A DNA stretch of 64,000 bases from Pseudacidovorax intermedius (GTDB taxonomy: Bacteria > Pseudomonadota > Gammaproteobacteria > Burkholderiales > Burkholderiaceae_C): positions 274,063 to 338,062 of the forward strand of contig NZ_QQAV01000003.1 of assembly GCF_003350475.1 (NCBI RefSeq). Reading direction: 5' to 3'. Shown here in pieces: positions 1 to 9,517 of the stretch. A model generated the notes under the pieces. That model did not search any database, was not told the origin of the DNA, and saw only the letters and a list, made by a program, of their open reading frames with translations. Position numbers and translations under genes: made by a program. Each line of letters opens with the position of its first letter. The first letter of the stretch is position 1.

Positions 1-546
1 TCGATCATGCCGCAGAAGAAGAACCCCGACGTGCCCGAGCTGGCACGCGGCAAGACCGGCCGCGTGGTCGGCCACCTGATGGGCCTGATCACCCTGATGA
101 AGGGCCAGCCCCTGGCCTACAACAAGGACAACCAGGAAGACAAGGAGCCGCTGTTCGACACCGTCGACACGCTCAAGGACACCCTGCGCATCTTTGCCGA
201 GATGGTGGGCGGCATCACGGTGCGCCGCGAGGCCATGGAGGCCGCCGCCCTGCGTGGCTACGCCACCGCCACCGACCTGGCCGACTACCTGGTGAAGAAG
301 GGCCTGCCTTTCCGCGACGCGCACGAGACGGTGGCCCATGCCGTCAAGACGGCCATCGCCCAGGGCGTGGATCTGTCGCAGCTGCCGCTGGCGACGCTGC
401 AGCAGTTCAACCCGGCGATCCAGGAGGACGTGTTCGGCGTGCTGAGCCTGCGCGGCTCGCTGGAGGCCCGCAACACACTCGGCGGCACGGCGCCGGTGCA
501 GGTGACGGCGCAGATCGCCCGGCACCGGGCGCGGCTGGGGGACTGA
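1..546 (+). CDS. argH: Argininosuccinate lyase, C-terminal part (gene starts before the window)
   Basis: Cytoplasmic enzyme that splits argininosuccinate into arginine and fumarate, the last step of arginine synthesis. The reading frame is open from the first base and opens with [10 protein letters not shown], the signature loop of the fumarase/aspartase superfamily (GSSxMPxKxNP) that carries the catalytic serine. The remaining 181 residues match the ArgH C-terminal domain, including the helical segment with [14 protein letters not shown]. The internal ATG at base 7 lies inside the conserved loop, so it is not the start. About 60% of the protein is missing to the left. An inverted-repeat element lies downstream. 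Identity is secure from the motif. Confidence 0.95.
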   Translation, partial: SIMPQKKNPDVPELARGKTGRVVGHLMGLITLMKGQPLAYNKDNQEDKEPLFDTVDTLKDTLRIFAEMVGGITVRREAMEAAALRGYATATDLADYLVKKGLPFRDAHETVAHAVKTAIAQGVDLSQLPLATLQQFNPAIQEDVFGVLSLRGSLEARNTLGGTAPVQVTAQIARHRARLGD

Positions 547-645
547 GCAGGCCATTCACGCACGCGGAAGGCACCGTTGCAGGCGCTGCGGACCAGTTCA
601 CCCAAATCCGTTCAGGCTGATTTAGGCTGAATCAGTTCACCAAAG

Positions 646-707
646 CCCGTTCGGGCTGAGCTTGTCGAAGCCGGGTGCAAGCCCTCCGACAAGCTCAGGG
701 CGAACGG
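646..707. repeat. Dispersed inverted-repeat element R1
   Basis: The left arm (CCGTTCGGGCTGAGCTTG, continuing TCGAAG) and the right arm (CCGACAAGCTCAGGGCGAAC, then GG) are imperfect inverted copies of each other around a short spacer, so the transcript could fold into a long hairpin. It sits between the convergent ends of argH and the lysR gene, where it could stop transcription from both sides. A single arm of the same element recurs at 61865-61893. Degenerate GTTCAGGCTGA/TTAGGCTGA copies precede it at about 610-633. This resembles dispersed intergenic repeats common in Burkholderiales genomes; calling it one is inference from two copies. Confidence 0.75.
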
Positions 708-767
708 ATGACTTGACTGGCATGGGCCGTCACGGCGCCCTTTTCGTTGACGCCGGCGCCTCGCAGG

Positions 768-1673
768 TCACCCCCCCGTTTCCGCCGCCACCGCCTTGAG
801 CAGTTCCAGCGCCGCGGCCTGCGTGCGCGTCACCGGCCGCTGCGCGCTCACGGCCACATGCGCCTGGACCTTCAGCCGCGGCGGGCCGATGGGCCGCACG
901 CTGAAAGCGGAGGGCCGGATCGAGGTCTGCACCGCCCGCCGCGCCAGGATGGCGCAGCCGGCGCCGTCGGCCACCAGGTCCAGGATGGCGGGCACGCCGT
1001 CGATCTCCAGCGCGATCTGCGGCTCGCATCCCAGGGCCGCCATCTCCGACTCCACATGCATGCGCACCGCGTTGGGACGGCTGGGGATGATGAGTGGCAG
1101 CTTCGCCACCTCGGCCAGCGGGATGGGCGGAGGCGGCGGGTCTTCGGCCAGGCCGGGCGGGCGGGCCTGCACCAGCATCAGTTCCTCGGTCATCAGCGGC
1201 GCGATGTCCAGCCCGGCGATGGGCTTGGCCTCGTAGAGCACGGCGATGTCCAGGCGGCCGGCGGCCAGCGCTTCGTGCATCGAGATCGACAGGCCCTCGC
1301 TGATGGAAAGTCGCGCCTCGGGCAGTTCGCGGCGGAAGCGCCGGGTCAGCGGCACGGCCAGCGCCCGCGCCACCGTGGGCGGCAGGCCCAGCGCCACCCG
1401 GCCCGCCAGGCCGCCGCGCACCCGGGCCAGTTCCTCCTGCGCCCGCTGCACCTGGTGCAGGATGCCGCGGCCATGCTCCAGCAGCAGGGTGCCGGCTTCG
1501 GTGGGCGTGACGCCGCGGCCGTTGCGCACCAGCAGGTTCTGGCGCAGTTCCACTTCCAGCGTGCGCACCTGCCGGCTGAGGGCCGGCTGGGCGATGTCGA
1601 GCGCCAGCGCGGCGCGGGTGAAGCTGCCCAGCTCCACCACCCGGACGAAGTACTCCAGCTGTTTCAGATCCAT
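768..1673 (-). CDS. LysR-family transcriptional regulator, likely of the pmd operon
   Basis: A 301-residue protein of typical LysR length. The N-terminal winged helix-turn-helix (residues 1-60; MDLKQLEYFVRVVELGSFTR, then AQPALSRQVRTLE) is textbook LysR. Residues 90-300 form the periplasmic-binding-protein-like effector domain. It is divergent from the protocatechuate 4,5-cleavage operon, with 160 bp between the start codons, which is the usual arrangement for a LysR activator and its target. A dyad centred in that gap is a candidate operator. The likely inducer is protocatechuate or a ring-cleavage intermediate (inference). The close counterpart would be the PmdR regulator of Comamonas, but sequence identity cannot be measured here. 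Confidence 0.9.
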   Translation of the reverse strand: MDLKQLEYFVRVVELGSFTRAALALDIAQPALSRQVRTLEVELRQNLLVRNGRGVTPTEAGTLLLEHGRGILHQVQRAQEELARVRGGLAGRVALGLPPTVARALAVPLTRRFRRELPEARLSISEGLSISMHEALAAGRLDIAVLYEAKPIAGLDIAPLMTEELMLVQARPPGLAEDPPPPPIPLAEVAKLPLIIPSRPNAVRMHVESEMAALGCEPQIALEIDGVPAILDLVADGAGCAILARRAVQTSIRPSAFSVRPIGPPRLKVQAHVAVSAQRPVTRTQAAALELLKAVAAETGG

Positions 1674-1703
1674 GACGTCAGACGCATATCGACACGCATG
1701 CTA

Positions 1704-1725
1704 TAGCAGTTTGTTCTAGCTGCTA
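1704..1725. promoter_or_regulatory. Candidate LysR operator between lysR and pmdE
   Basis: A perfect 6-bp dyad, TAGCAG-N10-CTGCTA, lies 31 bp upstream of the lysR start and 109 bp upstream of pmdE. The arms contain the T-N11-A type spacing expected for LysR binding sites. It is the only strong dyad in this gap and sits in a locally AT-richer stretch. Binding is inferred from position and symmetry. Confidence 0.5.
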
Positions 1726-1833
1726 GTCGATCTGCCCCCTGGAGGCGGACGGGGGCACGGCACAGAATGGGCCCTGCCTTCCAGACCCGCGGCCGGTTGT
1801 CACCGGCCCGCCCCGCCCTTCCCAGGAGACGAC

Positions 1834-2886
1834 ATGCCGAAATCCAACGGTCAGCCGCTGATCATCGACTGCCACGGCCACTACACCACCGCCCCCAAGG
1901 CCCTCGAGAACTGGCGCAATGCCCAGATCGCCGGCATCAAGGATCCGTCGGCCAAGCCCGACCCGGCCAGCCTCAAGATCAGCGACGACGAACTGCGCGA
2001 ATCCATCGAGCAGAACCAGCTGCGCCTGATGAAGGAACGCGGCAGCGACCTGACCGTCTTCAGCCCGCGCGCCAGCTTCATGGCCCACCACATCGGCGAC
2101 TTCGAGGTCTCCAGCACCTGGGCCGCCATCTGCAACGAGCTGTGCTACCGCGTGAGCGAGCTCTTTCCGGACAACTTCATCGGTGCGGCCATGCTGCCCC
2201 AGTCGCCGGGCGTGGACCCCAAGACCTGCATCCCCGAGCTGGAGAAGTGCGTCAAGGAATACGGCTTTGTCGGCATCAACCTGAACCCCGACCCCTCGGG
2301 CGGCCACTGGACCAGCCCGCCGCTGACCGACCGCCACTGGTACCCCATCTACGAAAAGATGGTGGAGTACGACATCCCGGCCATGGTGCACGTGAGCACC
2401 AGTTGCAACGCCTGCTTCCATACCACCGGCGCACACTACCTCAACGCCGACACCACGGCCGTGATGCAGTGCATCCAGGGCGACCTGTTCAAGGACTTCC
2501 CGACGCTGAAGTTCGTGATTCCCCACGGCGGCGGCGCAGTGCCCTACCACTGGGGCCGCTTCCGCGGCCTGGCGCAGGAGATGAAGAAGCCGCTGCTGGA
2601 AGAGCACCTGCTCAACAACATCTTCTTCGACACCTGCGTGTACCACCAGCCGGGCATCGACCTGCTGACCAAGGTGATACCGGTCAAGAACATCCTGTTC
2701 GCCTCCGAAATGATCGGCGCCGTGCGCGGCATCGACCCGCAGACCGGCCACTACTACGACGACACCAAGCGCTACGTGAGCGCGACCGCCAACCTGACGG
2801 ACGACGAGCGCTTCCAGGTCTTCGAAGGCAACGCGCGCCGGGTCTTCCCGCGCCTGGATGCCGCCCTGAAGGCCAAGAGCCTGTAA
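1834..2886 (+). CDS. pmdE: 4-oxalomesaconate hydratase (LigJ/PmdE-type amidohydrolase)
   Basis: Hydrates 4-oxalomesaconate to 4-carboxy-4-hydroxy-2-oxoadipate in the protocatechuate 4,5-cleavage pathway; cytoplasmic and metal-dependent. The 350-residue chain is an amidohydrolase barrel: metal-binding DCHGH (residues 12-16), later barrel histidines in VHVST and VIPHGGG, and the LigJ-type [13 protein letters not shown] segment near residues 290-302, where the family places an active-site glutamate. The start ATG follows AGGAGACGAC. It is the first gene of the operon and is followed 20 bp later by the aldolase that uses its product, which supports LigJ/PmdE over a generic amidohydrolase. The unrelated GalB-type hydratase is excluded by fold. 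Confidence 0.92.
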   Translation: MPKSNGQPLIIDCHGHYTTAPKALENWRNAQIAGIKDPSAKPDPASLKISDDELRESIEQNQLRLMKERGSDLTVFSPRASFMAHHIGDFEVSSTWAAICNELCYRVSELFPDNFIGAAMLPQSPGVDPKTCIPELEKCVKEYGFVGINLNPDPSGGHWTSPPLTDRHWYPIYEKMVEYDIPAMVHVSTSCNACFHTTGAHYLNADTTAVMQCIQGDLFKDFPTLKFVIPHGGGAVPYHWGRFRGLAQEMKKPLLEEHLLNNIFFDTCVYHQPGIDLLTKVIPVKNILFASEMIGAVRGIDPQTGHYYDDTKRYVSATANLTDDERFQVFEGNARRVFPRLDAALKAKSL

Positions 2887-2906
2887 CCCCTTTCGGAGAG
2901 ACACAC

Positions 2907-3590
2907 ATGTACGAACTCGGCGTGGTTTATCGCAACATCCAGCGCACCGACCGCGAGACCGCGGACGGCCTGGCCGCCCTGGGCTCGGCCACGGTGCACG
3001 AGGCCATGGGCCGCGTGGGCCTGCTCAAGCCCTACATGCGCCCGATCTATCCGGGTCAGCAGGTGTCCGGCACGGCCGTGACCGTGCTGCTGCACCCCGG
3101 CGACAACTGGATGCTGCACGTCGCGGCCGAGCAGATCCAGCCCGGCGACATCGTGGTGGCGGCCATCACCGCCGAATGCACCGACGGCTACTTCGGCGAC
3201 CTGCTGGCCACCAGCTTCCAGGCCCGTGGCGCCCGCGCCCTGGTGATCGACGCCGGCGTGCGCGACGTCAAGACGCTGCAGGAGATGAACTTCCCCGTGT
3301 GGAGCAAGTGCATCAGCAGCAAGGGCTGCATCAAGGCGACCATCGGCTCGGTCAACATCCCCGTGGTGTGCGCCGGCATGCTGGTGACGCCCGGCGACGT
3401 GATCGTGGCCGACGACGACGGCGTGGTCTGCGTGCCGCGCGCCATCGCCGCCAAGACGCTCGAAGCCGCCCGCAAGCGCGAGTCCTTCGAGGGCGAGAAA
3501 CGCGCCAAGCTGGCCAGCGGCGTGCTGGGCCTGGACATGTACAAGATGCGCGAACCGCTGGCGGCCGCGGGCCTCAAGTACATCGACTGA
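2907..3590 (+). CDS. pmdF: 4-carboxy-4-hydroxy-2-oxoadipate aldolase (LigK/PmdF, RraA-like)
   Basis: Cleaves 4-carboxy-4-hydroxy-2-oxoadipate to pyruvate and oxaloacetate, the last step of the 4,5-cleavage pathway. This 227-residue protein belongs to the RraA-like class II aldolases: [20 protein letters not shown] carries the Arg-Asp pair that binds pyruvate and the metal, and the C-terminal [16 protein letters not shown] loop is typical. The open frame extends far upstream through pmdE in another frame. The ATG at 2907 is chosen because it follows CGGAGAGACACAC and gives the family length. It lies 20 bp after pmdE, so co-transcription is expected. Confidence 0.93.
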   Translation: MYELGVVYRNIQRTDRETADGLAALGSATVHEAMGRVGLLKPYMRPIYPGQQVSGTAVTVLLHPGDNWMLHVAAEQIQPGDIVVAAITAECTDGYFGDLLATSFQARGARALVIDAGVRDVKTLQEMNFPVWSKCISSKGCIKATIGSVNIPVVCAGMLVTPGDVIVADDDGVVCVPRAIAAKTLEAARKRESFEGEKRAKLASGVLGLDMYKMREPLAAAGLKYID

Positions 3591-3655
3591 TCCTTTTGTG
3601 TTCCCCGGCCAGCGCCCCGGAGCGGGCGCGGCCCCTTTCCACGTCGGAGACATCC

Positions 3656-4645
3656 ATGAGCCTTTCCCGCCGCGCCGTGCTGACGGCCTGCGCCCTCGCC
3701 ACCACCCTGCCCTTCGCCGCCCATGCCCAGCAGCAGGGCGCCTTCCCGTATGGCAAGCCGGTGCGCATCGTCAATCCCTTCCCCGTGGGCGGTGGCCCGG
3801 ACGGCGTCTCGCGCCTGGTGGCCGACAAGCTGTCGCGCACCTGGGGCGTGCCGGTCACCGTGGACAACCGTCCGGGCGGCAACGGCTTCATCGCCATCGA
3901 CGCCTGGAAGCGCGGCGCCAAGGACGGCACCGACCTGCTGCTGCTGGACAACGTCCACCTGGCCGCCTACCCCTCGCTGTTCAAGAAGCTGCCCTACGAC
4001 CCGGCCAAGGACTTCGACGTCCTGCTGCCGCTGTTCAAGACCTACTTCTTCTTCACCGTCGGCGCCAACAGCAAGTACAAGACCGTGGGCGACATCGTGG
4101 CCGACGCCAAGGCGCGGCCCGGTAAGCTGAACTACGGCTCCTGGTCGGTGGGCAACCCCGTGCACCTGGGCACCGAGCTGTTCAAGTCGGCGACGGGCAC
4201 GCAGATGGAGCATGTGATCTTCAAGGAGACCACGCAGCTCTACACCTCGGTCTCCACCGGCGAGATCGATTTCGCCCTGGGCAGCGCTGCCACGGCCGGG
4301 CCGCTCTACCAGTCCGGCAAGCTGCGCTTCCTGGCCGTGACCGGCCCGCAGCGCATGGCGGCCTATCCCGATGTGCCCACCGTGGCCGAGTCCGGCGGCC
4401 CCAAGGGCTTCGAGGTAACCGGCTGGAACGCCATTGCCGTGCCCCGCGGCCTGCCCGATGCGGTGACGGAGAAGATCAAGCGCGACATCGAGCAGGCACT
4501 GACCGGCCCGGATGTGCAGGCCCGCTTCAAGAGCTTCGGCTACGAGCCCTTCCCGGTGACGCGCCCGCAGTTCGAGCAGTTCGTGAAGAGCGAATCGCAG
4601 CGCTTCGGCGACGTGATCCGCAAGGCCAATGTCTCCCTGGACTGA
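3656..4645 (+). CDS. Bug-family periplasmic solute receptor (TctC-like), first copy
   Basis: Periplasmic receptor of the tripartite tricarboxylate transporter type, 329 residues. A signal peptide (MSLSRRAVLTACALATTLPF, then AAHA) precedes a mature chain with the Bug signatures YGKPVRIVNPFPVGGGPDG and TVDNRPGGNG. Bug proteins bind carboxylates or aromatic acids. The position inside the pmd operon suggests protocatechuate, an aromatic precursor or a pathway acid as ligand (inference). The ATG at 3656 is chosen because the signal peptide starts there and GGAG lies 7 bases upstream. No TctA or TctB membrane subunit is present in the window, so it must borrow one or act as a sensor. Confidence 0.9.
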   Translation: MSLSRRAVLTACALATTLPFAAHAQQQGAFPYGKPVRIVNPFPVGGGPDGVSRLVADKLSRTWGVPVTVDNRPGGNGFIAIDAWKRGAKDGTDLLLLDNVHLAAYPSLFKKLPYDPAKDFDVLLPLFKTYFFFTVGANSKYKTVGDIVADAKARPGKLNYGSWSVGNPVHLGTELFKSATGTQMEHVIFKETTQLYTSVSTGEIDFALGSAATAGPLYQSGKLRFLAVTGPQRMAAYPDVPTVAESGGPKGFEVTGWNAIAVPRGLPDAVTEKIKRDIEQALTGPDVQARFKSFGYEPFPVTRPQFEQFVKSESQRFGDVIRKANVSLD

Positions 4646-4646
4646 C

Positions 4647-5639
4647 ATGCGCCAGACCGACGCGCAAGGCCCGTTCGTCTCCCGCCGCGTGGCGCTGGCC
4701 GCAGGGGCGGCGCTGCTGGCGCCGACGCTGGCGGGTGCGCAGAGCTATCCGACCAAGCCGGTGCGCGTGCTGGTCGGCTACTCGGCCGGCGGCGCGGTCG
4801 ATGCCGTGGCGCGCAGCGTGGGCCAGGCGCTGGCGGCCAGCATGGGCCAGCCTTTCGTGATCGACAACCGGCCCGGCGCCGGCACCAACATCGCGGTCAA
4901 GGCCACCATCGACGCGCCCGCCGACGGCTACACGCTGATGGTGGCCGCGAACGCGCTGGCGGCCAACATGGCGCTGTACCAGCCCATGCCCTTCGACGCC
5001 GAGCGCGACCTGGTGCCGGTGTCGCTGATCGGCCGCGTGCCGGTGGTGATCGCCGCCAATGCCGGCGCGCCCTTCAATACCGTCCAGCAGCTGATCGCGG
5101 CGGCCAAGACCAAGCCGGACGGCATCTCCTTCGCCTCGCCGGGCAACGGCTCGACGCCGCACATGGCGGTGGAGTTCTTCGAGCGCGCCGCCGGCATCAA
5201 GCTGCAGCACGTGCCCTACCGCGGCGGCGCCCAGGCACTGACCGACGTGATCGGCGGCCAGCTGCCGCTGGTGGCCATCAACGCGCTGGAGGCGCAGCCG
5301 CACGTGAAGAGCGGCAAGCTCAAGGTGCTGGCCGCCTTGAGCCCCAACCGCAGCGCCGTCTTTCCCGACGTGCCCACCATTGCCGAGTCCGGCTTTCCGG
5401 GCTTCGAGGCCTCGGTCTGGTACGGCATCGTGGCGCCCGCGGCCACGCCCAAATCCATCGTCACCCAGCTGCATGCCGAGGTGCAGAAAGCACTGCAGAC
5501 GCCGGCCGTGCGCGAACGCATGGCGCAGGTCGGCGGCGAGGTGCTGCCCGGCAGCATCGAGCAGTTCGCCCAGTTGATCCACTCGGAGCGCCTGCGCTAC
5601 GAGAAGCTGGTGCGCGAAGCCGGCATCAAGCCCGACTGA
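4647..5639 (+). CDS. Bug-family periplasmic solute receptor (TctC-like), second copy
   Basis: A second TctC/Bug receptor immediately after the first, 330 residues from the ATG at 4647. An alternative ATG at 4629 would overlap the previous gene. The N-terminus has a twin-arginine-like SRRVALAAGAALLAPTLAGA signal. The mature part has YPTKPVRVLVGYSAGGAVD and FVIDNRPGAGTN, the canonical Bug ligand-cradle motifs. It is clearly diverged from its neighbour rather than a recent duplicate. Two receptors in the operon imply two ligands or different affinities. The membrane permease genes are not nearby. Confidence 0.9.
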   Translation: MRQTDAQGPFVSRRVALAAGAALLAPTLAGAQSYPTKPVRVLVGYSAGGAVDAVARSVGQALAASMGQPFVIDNRPGAGTNIAVKATIDAPADGYTLMVAANALAANMALYQPMPFDAERDLVPVSLIGRVPVVIAANAGAPFNTVQQLIAAAKTKPDGISFASPGNGSTPHMAVEFFERAAGIKLQHVPYRGGAQALTDVIGGQLPLVAINALEAQPHVKSGKLKVLAALSPNRSAVFPDVPTIAESGFPGFEASVWYGIVAPAATPKSIVTQLHAEVQKALQTPAVRERMAQVGGEVLPGSIEQFAQLIHSERLRYEKLVREAGIKPD

Positions 5640-5685
5640 GGCGCATGCCCGTCGGCCTTCCCCCTTACTCCCAGGAGCAGTCCTC

Positions 5686-6621
5686 ATGAGCAAACCCACC
5701 ACAGGCCCCTTCGAGAAAACCGCCGGCTGGCTGGACTGGTACACCGGCCCCAGCAAGCCGAAATTCCAGGTGCCGGCCGGCAGCGTCGATGCGCACTGCC
5801 ACGTCTTCGGCCCCGGCGCCGAGTTTCCCTACGCGCCCGAGCGCAAGTACACGCCCTGCGACGCCAGCAAGGCGCAGCTCTTCGCCCTGCGCGACCACCT
5901 GGGCTTCGCCCGCAACGTGATCGTGCAGGCCACGTGCCACGGCGCGGACAACCGCGCGCTGGTCGACGCGCTGCAGTCGTCGAACGGCAAGGCGCGCGGC
6001 GTGGCCACCGTCAAGCGCAGCGTGACCGACGACGAGCTGCAGGCCCTGCACGCCGCCGGCGTGCGCGGCGTGCGCTTCAACTTCGTCAAGCGCCTGGTCG
6101 ACTTCACGCCCAAGGACGAGCTGATGGAGATCGCCGGCCGCATCGCCAAGCTGGGCTGGCATGTGGTCATCTACTTCGAGGCGGTGGACCTGCCCGAGCT
6201 GTGGGACTTCTTCACCGCGCTGCCGACCACGGTGGTGGTGGACCACATGGGCCGCCCCGACGTGACCAAGCCGGTCGACGGCCCGGAGTTCGCGCTGTTC
6301 GAGAAGTTCATGCGCGAGCACAGCAATGTGTGGAGCAAGGTGAGCTGCCCCGAGCGCCTGTCGGTGGCCGGCCCCAAGGCACTGGACGGCGAGCAGAACG
6401 CCTACACGGACGTGGTGCCCTTCGCACGCCGCATCGTCGAGCAGTTCCCCGACCGTGTGCTGTGGGGCACCGACTGGCCGCACCCCAACCTGAAGGACCA
6501 CATGCCCGACGACGGGCTGCTGGTGGACTTCATTCCGCACATCGCGCCGACCGCCGAACTTCAGCAGAAGCTCCTGGTCGACAACCCGATGCGTTTGTAT
6601 TGGCCCGAAGAAGCCAAGTAA
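5686..6621 (+). CDS. pmdD: 2-pyrone-4,6-dicarboxylate hydrolase (LigI/PmdD)
   Basis: Opens the lactone 2-pyrone-4,6-dicarboxylate to 4-oxalomesaconate, linking PmdC to PmdE in the pathway. The 311-residue amidohydrolase-superfamily protein starts after AGGAG. It has VDAHCHVFGPG near residue 30 (the His-x-His strand), RFNFVKRL in mid-chain, DHMGRP around residue 188, and GTDWPHPN near residue 263, which supplies the catalytic aspartate. LigI enzymes work without a bound metal. Its position between the receptor genes and the ring-cleavage dioxygenase matches the pmd clusters of Comamonas, which run E-F-D-A-B-C. Confidence 0.93.
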   Translation: MSKPTTGPFEKTAGWLDWYTGPSKPKFQVPAGSVDAHCHVFGPGAEFPYAPERKYTPCDASKAQLFALRDHLGFARNVIVQATCHGADNRALVDALQSSNGKARGVATVKRSVTDDELQALHAAGVRGVRFNFVKRLVDFTPKDELMEIAGRIAKLGWHVVIYFEAVDLPELWDFFTALPTTVVVDHMGRPDVTKPVDGPEFALFEKFMREHSNVWSKVSCPERLSVAGPKALDGEQNAYTDVVPFARRIVEQFPDRVLWGTDWPHPNLKDHMPDDGLLVDFIPHIAPTAELQQKLLVDNPMRLYWPEEAK

Positions 6622-6633
6622 GGAGACCCTTCG

Positions 6634-7948
<1,315 letters not shown>

Positions 7949-7977
7949 CCAACCATCCACACAAAGCCAACACCGAC

Positions 7978-8940
7978 ATGACCATCAAAGTCGCACTCGC
8001 CGGCGCCGGCGCCTTCGGCATCAAGCACCTGGACGGCATCAAGAACATTCCCGACGTCGAGGTGATCTCGCTCATCAGCCGCGACCTGGCCAAGACCCAG
8101 GAAGTGGCCGACAAGTACGGCATCCAACACGTCACCACCGACCTGGCCGACAGCCTGGCCATCCAGGAGCTGGACGCGGTCATCCTGTGCACGCCCACGC
8201 AGATGCACGCCGCCCAGACCAAGGCCTGCCTGCAGGCCGGCAAGCATGTGCAGGTGGAGATTCCGCTGTGCGACGTGCTCAAGGAGGGCGAGGAAGTGCT
8301 GGCGCTGCAGAAGCAGGTCGGCAAGGTGGCGATGGTGGGCCACACCCGCCGCTTCAACCCCAGCCACCAGTACGTGCACAAGAAGATCCAGGCCGGCGAA
8401 TTCAACATCCAGCAGATGGATGTGCAGACCTACTTCTTCCGCCGCACCAACATGAACGCGCTGGGCCAGCCGCGCAGCTGGACCGACCACCTGCTGTGGC
8501 ACCACGCCGCCCACACGGTGGACCTGTTCGCCTACCAGGCCGGCAGCCCGATCGTGAAGGCCAATGCCGTGCAGGGCCCGATCCACAATCAACTCGGCAT
8601 CGCCATGGACATGAGCATCCAGCTGCAGGCCGCCAACGGCGCCATCTGCACGCTGTCGCTCTCGTTCAACAACGACGGCCCGCTGGGCACCTTCTTCCGC
8701 TACATCGGCGACACCGCCACCTACATCGCGCGCTACGACGACCTGGTGCAGTCGCACAGCAAGGGCGCCGAAGAACCGGTGGACGTGAGCAAGGTCGATG
8801 TGTCGATGAACGGCATCGAGCTGCAGGACCGCGAGTTCTTCGCCGCCATCCGCGAAGGCCGCGAACCCAACAGCAGTGTGGCGCAGGTGCTGCCCTGCTA
8901 CCAGGTGCTGCATCAGCTGGAGCAGCAGCTCGCCGGTTGA
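7978..8940 (+). CDS. pmdC: 4-carboxy-2-hydroxymuconate-6-semialdehyde dehydrogenase (LigC/PmdC)
   Basis: NAD(P)-dependent oxidation of the ring-cleavage product (as its cyclic hemiacetal) to 2-pyrone-4,6-dicarboxylate. The 320-residue protein is of the Gfo/Idh/MocA family: Rossmann motif GAGAFGIKH at residues 8-16, EIPLCDVL where the family often has EKP, and HTRRFNPSHQYVH in the central domain. The ATG at 7978 gives the family N-terminus; the frame is open upstream but inside pmdB. It is the last gene of the operon. The next gene has its own promoter about 25-50 bp downstream. Confidence 0.93.
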   Translation: MTIKVALAGAGAFGIKHLDGIKNIPDVEVISLISRDLAKTQEVADKYGIQHVTTDLADSLAIQELDAVILCTPTQMHAAQTKACLQAGKHVQVEIPLCDVLKEGEEVLALQKQVGKVAMVGHTRRFNPSHQYVHKKIQAGEFNIQQMDVQTYFFRRTNMNALGQPRSWTDHLLWHHAAHTVDLFAYQAGSPIVKANAVQGPIHNQLGIAMDMSIQLQAANGAICTLSLSFNNDGPLGTFFRYIGDTATYIARYDDLVQSHSKGAEEPVDVSKVDVSMNGIELQDREFFAAIREGREPNSSVAQVLPCYQVLHQLEQQLAG

Positions 8941-8964
8941 GGCACGGCCCGGAAACCGGATCGC

Positions 8965-8994
8965 TTGATTCGGCCAAAATAACCCGGGTAAAAT
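8965..8994 (+). promoter_or_regulatory. Predicted sigma-70-type promoter of the GIY-YIG cassette
   Basis: TTGATT (8965-8970) and TAAAAT (8989-8994) are separated by 18 bp, close to the vegetative consensus, in a pocket that is AT-rich compared with everything around it. The start of transcription would fall near base 9001. It lies between the end of pmdC and the GIY-YIG gene and points to the latter. Confidence 0.6.
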
Positions 8995-8996
8995 TT

Positions 8997-9044
8997 CGGG
9001 CAGGTGCTGAGGGGCGCCTGCCCGCACAAGAGGCTCTCACCCTC
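8997..9044 (+). ncRNA. Candidate structured 5' leader with possible pseudoknot
   Basis: Bases 8997-9007 pair with 9014-9024 in an 11-bp stem with one G-T pair, closing the six-base loop TGAGGG. Loop bases 9009-9013 (GAGGG) can pair with CCCTC at 9040-9044, giving an H-type pseudoknot. If transcription starts near 9001, the 8-bp inner part of the stem is still formed. About 90 further leader bases follow before the GIY-YIG start. No poly-U tract follows, so it is not a standard terminator. It does not match any riboswitch class I can recognise. Function is unknown. Confidence 0.35.
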
Positions 9045-9136
9045 CCAATCCGTTTCTCTTCTTCCGTGGACAGACCGCGGTCTTCGTTCGAGCCCCATGC
9101 GGGACCGGCTCGGCGTCGAGGACCTGGAGCCCTGCC

Positions 9137-9517
9137 ATGACCCCTTCCCTTTCCCTGCAGGCCCGTCGCGAGCTGACGCGCCAGTACAAGCAGGCCTTCC
9201 CCGCCATGGGCATCTATGCCCTGCGTTGCAACGCTGCTGGACTGCTGCGCGTGGGCAGCAGCCGCCATCTGGACGGCATCTTCAACCGTCTGCGCTTCGA
9301 ACTCATGCGCGGCGCCCACCGCGACCGGGCCCTGCAGTTGGCCTGGAACACGCACGGCGCCGAAGCCTTCCGCTTCGAGGTCATCGACCGGGTGAAGGAA
9401 CGCGACGATCCCGCTTTCGACTACGACGCCGAACTGGCGACGCTGCTGGCGCTGTGGGAGGCGGAGTTGCTTTCACCCGCGGCCGAGGCCGGCGTACGTC
9501 AAGGAGGCAGCGCATGA
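9137..9517 (+). CDS. GIY-YIG nuclease-family protein, small
   Basis: A 126-residue stand-alone GIY-YIG domain: MGIYALRCNAAG supplies the GIY strand, and LRVGSSRHLDGIFNRLRFEL takes the YIG strand position (VGS instead of YIG) and the arginine helix. A glutamate lies in the C-terminal helix LLALWEAELL. Such small proteins can cut DNA or be degenerate; the altered YIG motif makes activity uncertain. It has its own promoter and a roughly 135-base structured leader. Its stop overlaps the next start as ATGA, so it is the first gene of a three-gene unit. Confidence 0.75.
   Translation: MTPSLSLQARRELTRQYKQAFPAMGIYALRCNAAGLLRVGSSRHLDGIFNRLRFELMRGAHRDRALQLAWNTHGAEAFRFEVIDRVKERDDPAFDYDAELATLLALWEAELLSPAAEAGVRQGGSA

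Noticed and set aside
1723-2904. A 393-codon minus-strand open frame opposite pmdE
   Set aside because: pmdE carries the metal-binding and LigJ motifs; the minus frame is Val/Gly/His-rich filler typical of GC-rich antisense frames.
1767-3590. A single 607-codon plus-strand frame that appears to fuse a long protein to PmdF
   Set aside because: The first 380 codons are Arg/Pro/His-rich out-of-frame sequence over pmdE; the real start of PmdF is the ATG at 2907 with a ribosome site.
8941-9136. Known riboswitch (TPP, SAM, guanidine, fluoride or preQ1 type) upstream of the GIY-YIG gene
   Set aside because: None of the conserved core sequences of these classes could be found; only the stem-loop and possible pseudoknot remain, reported as unknown.
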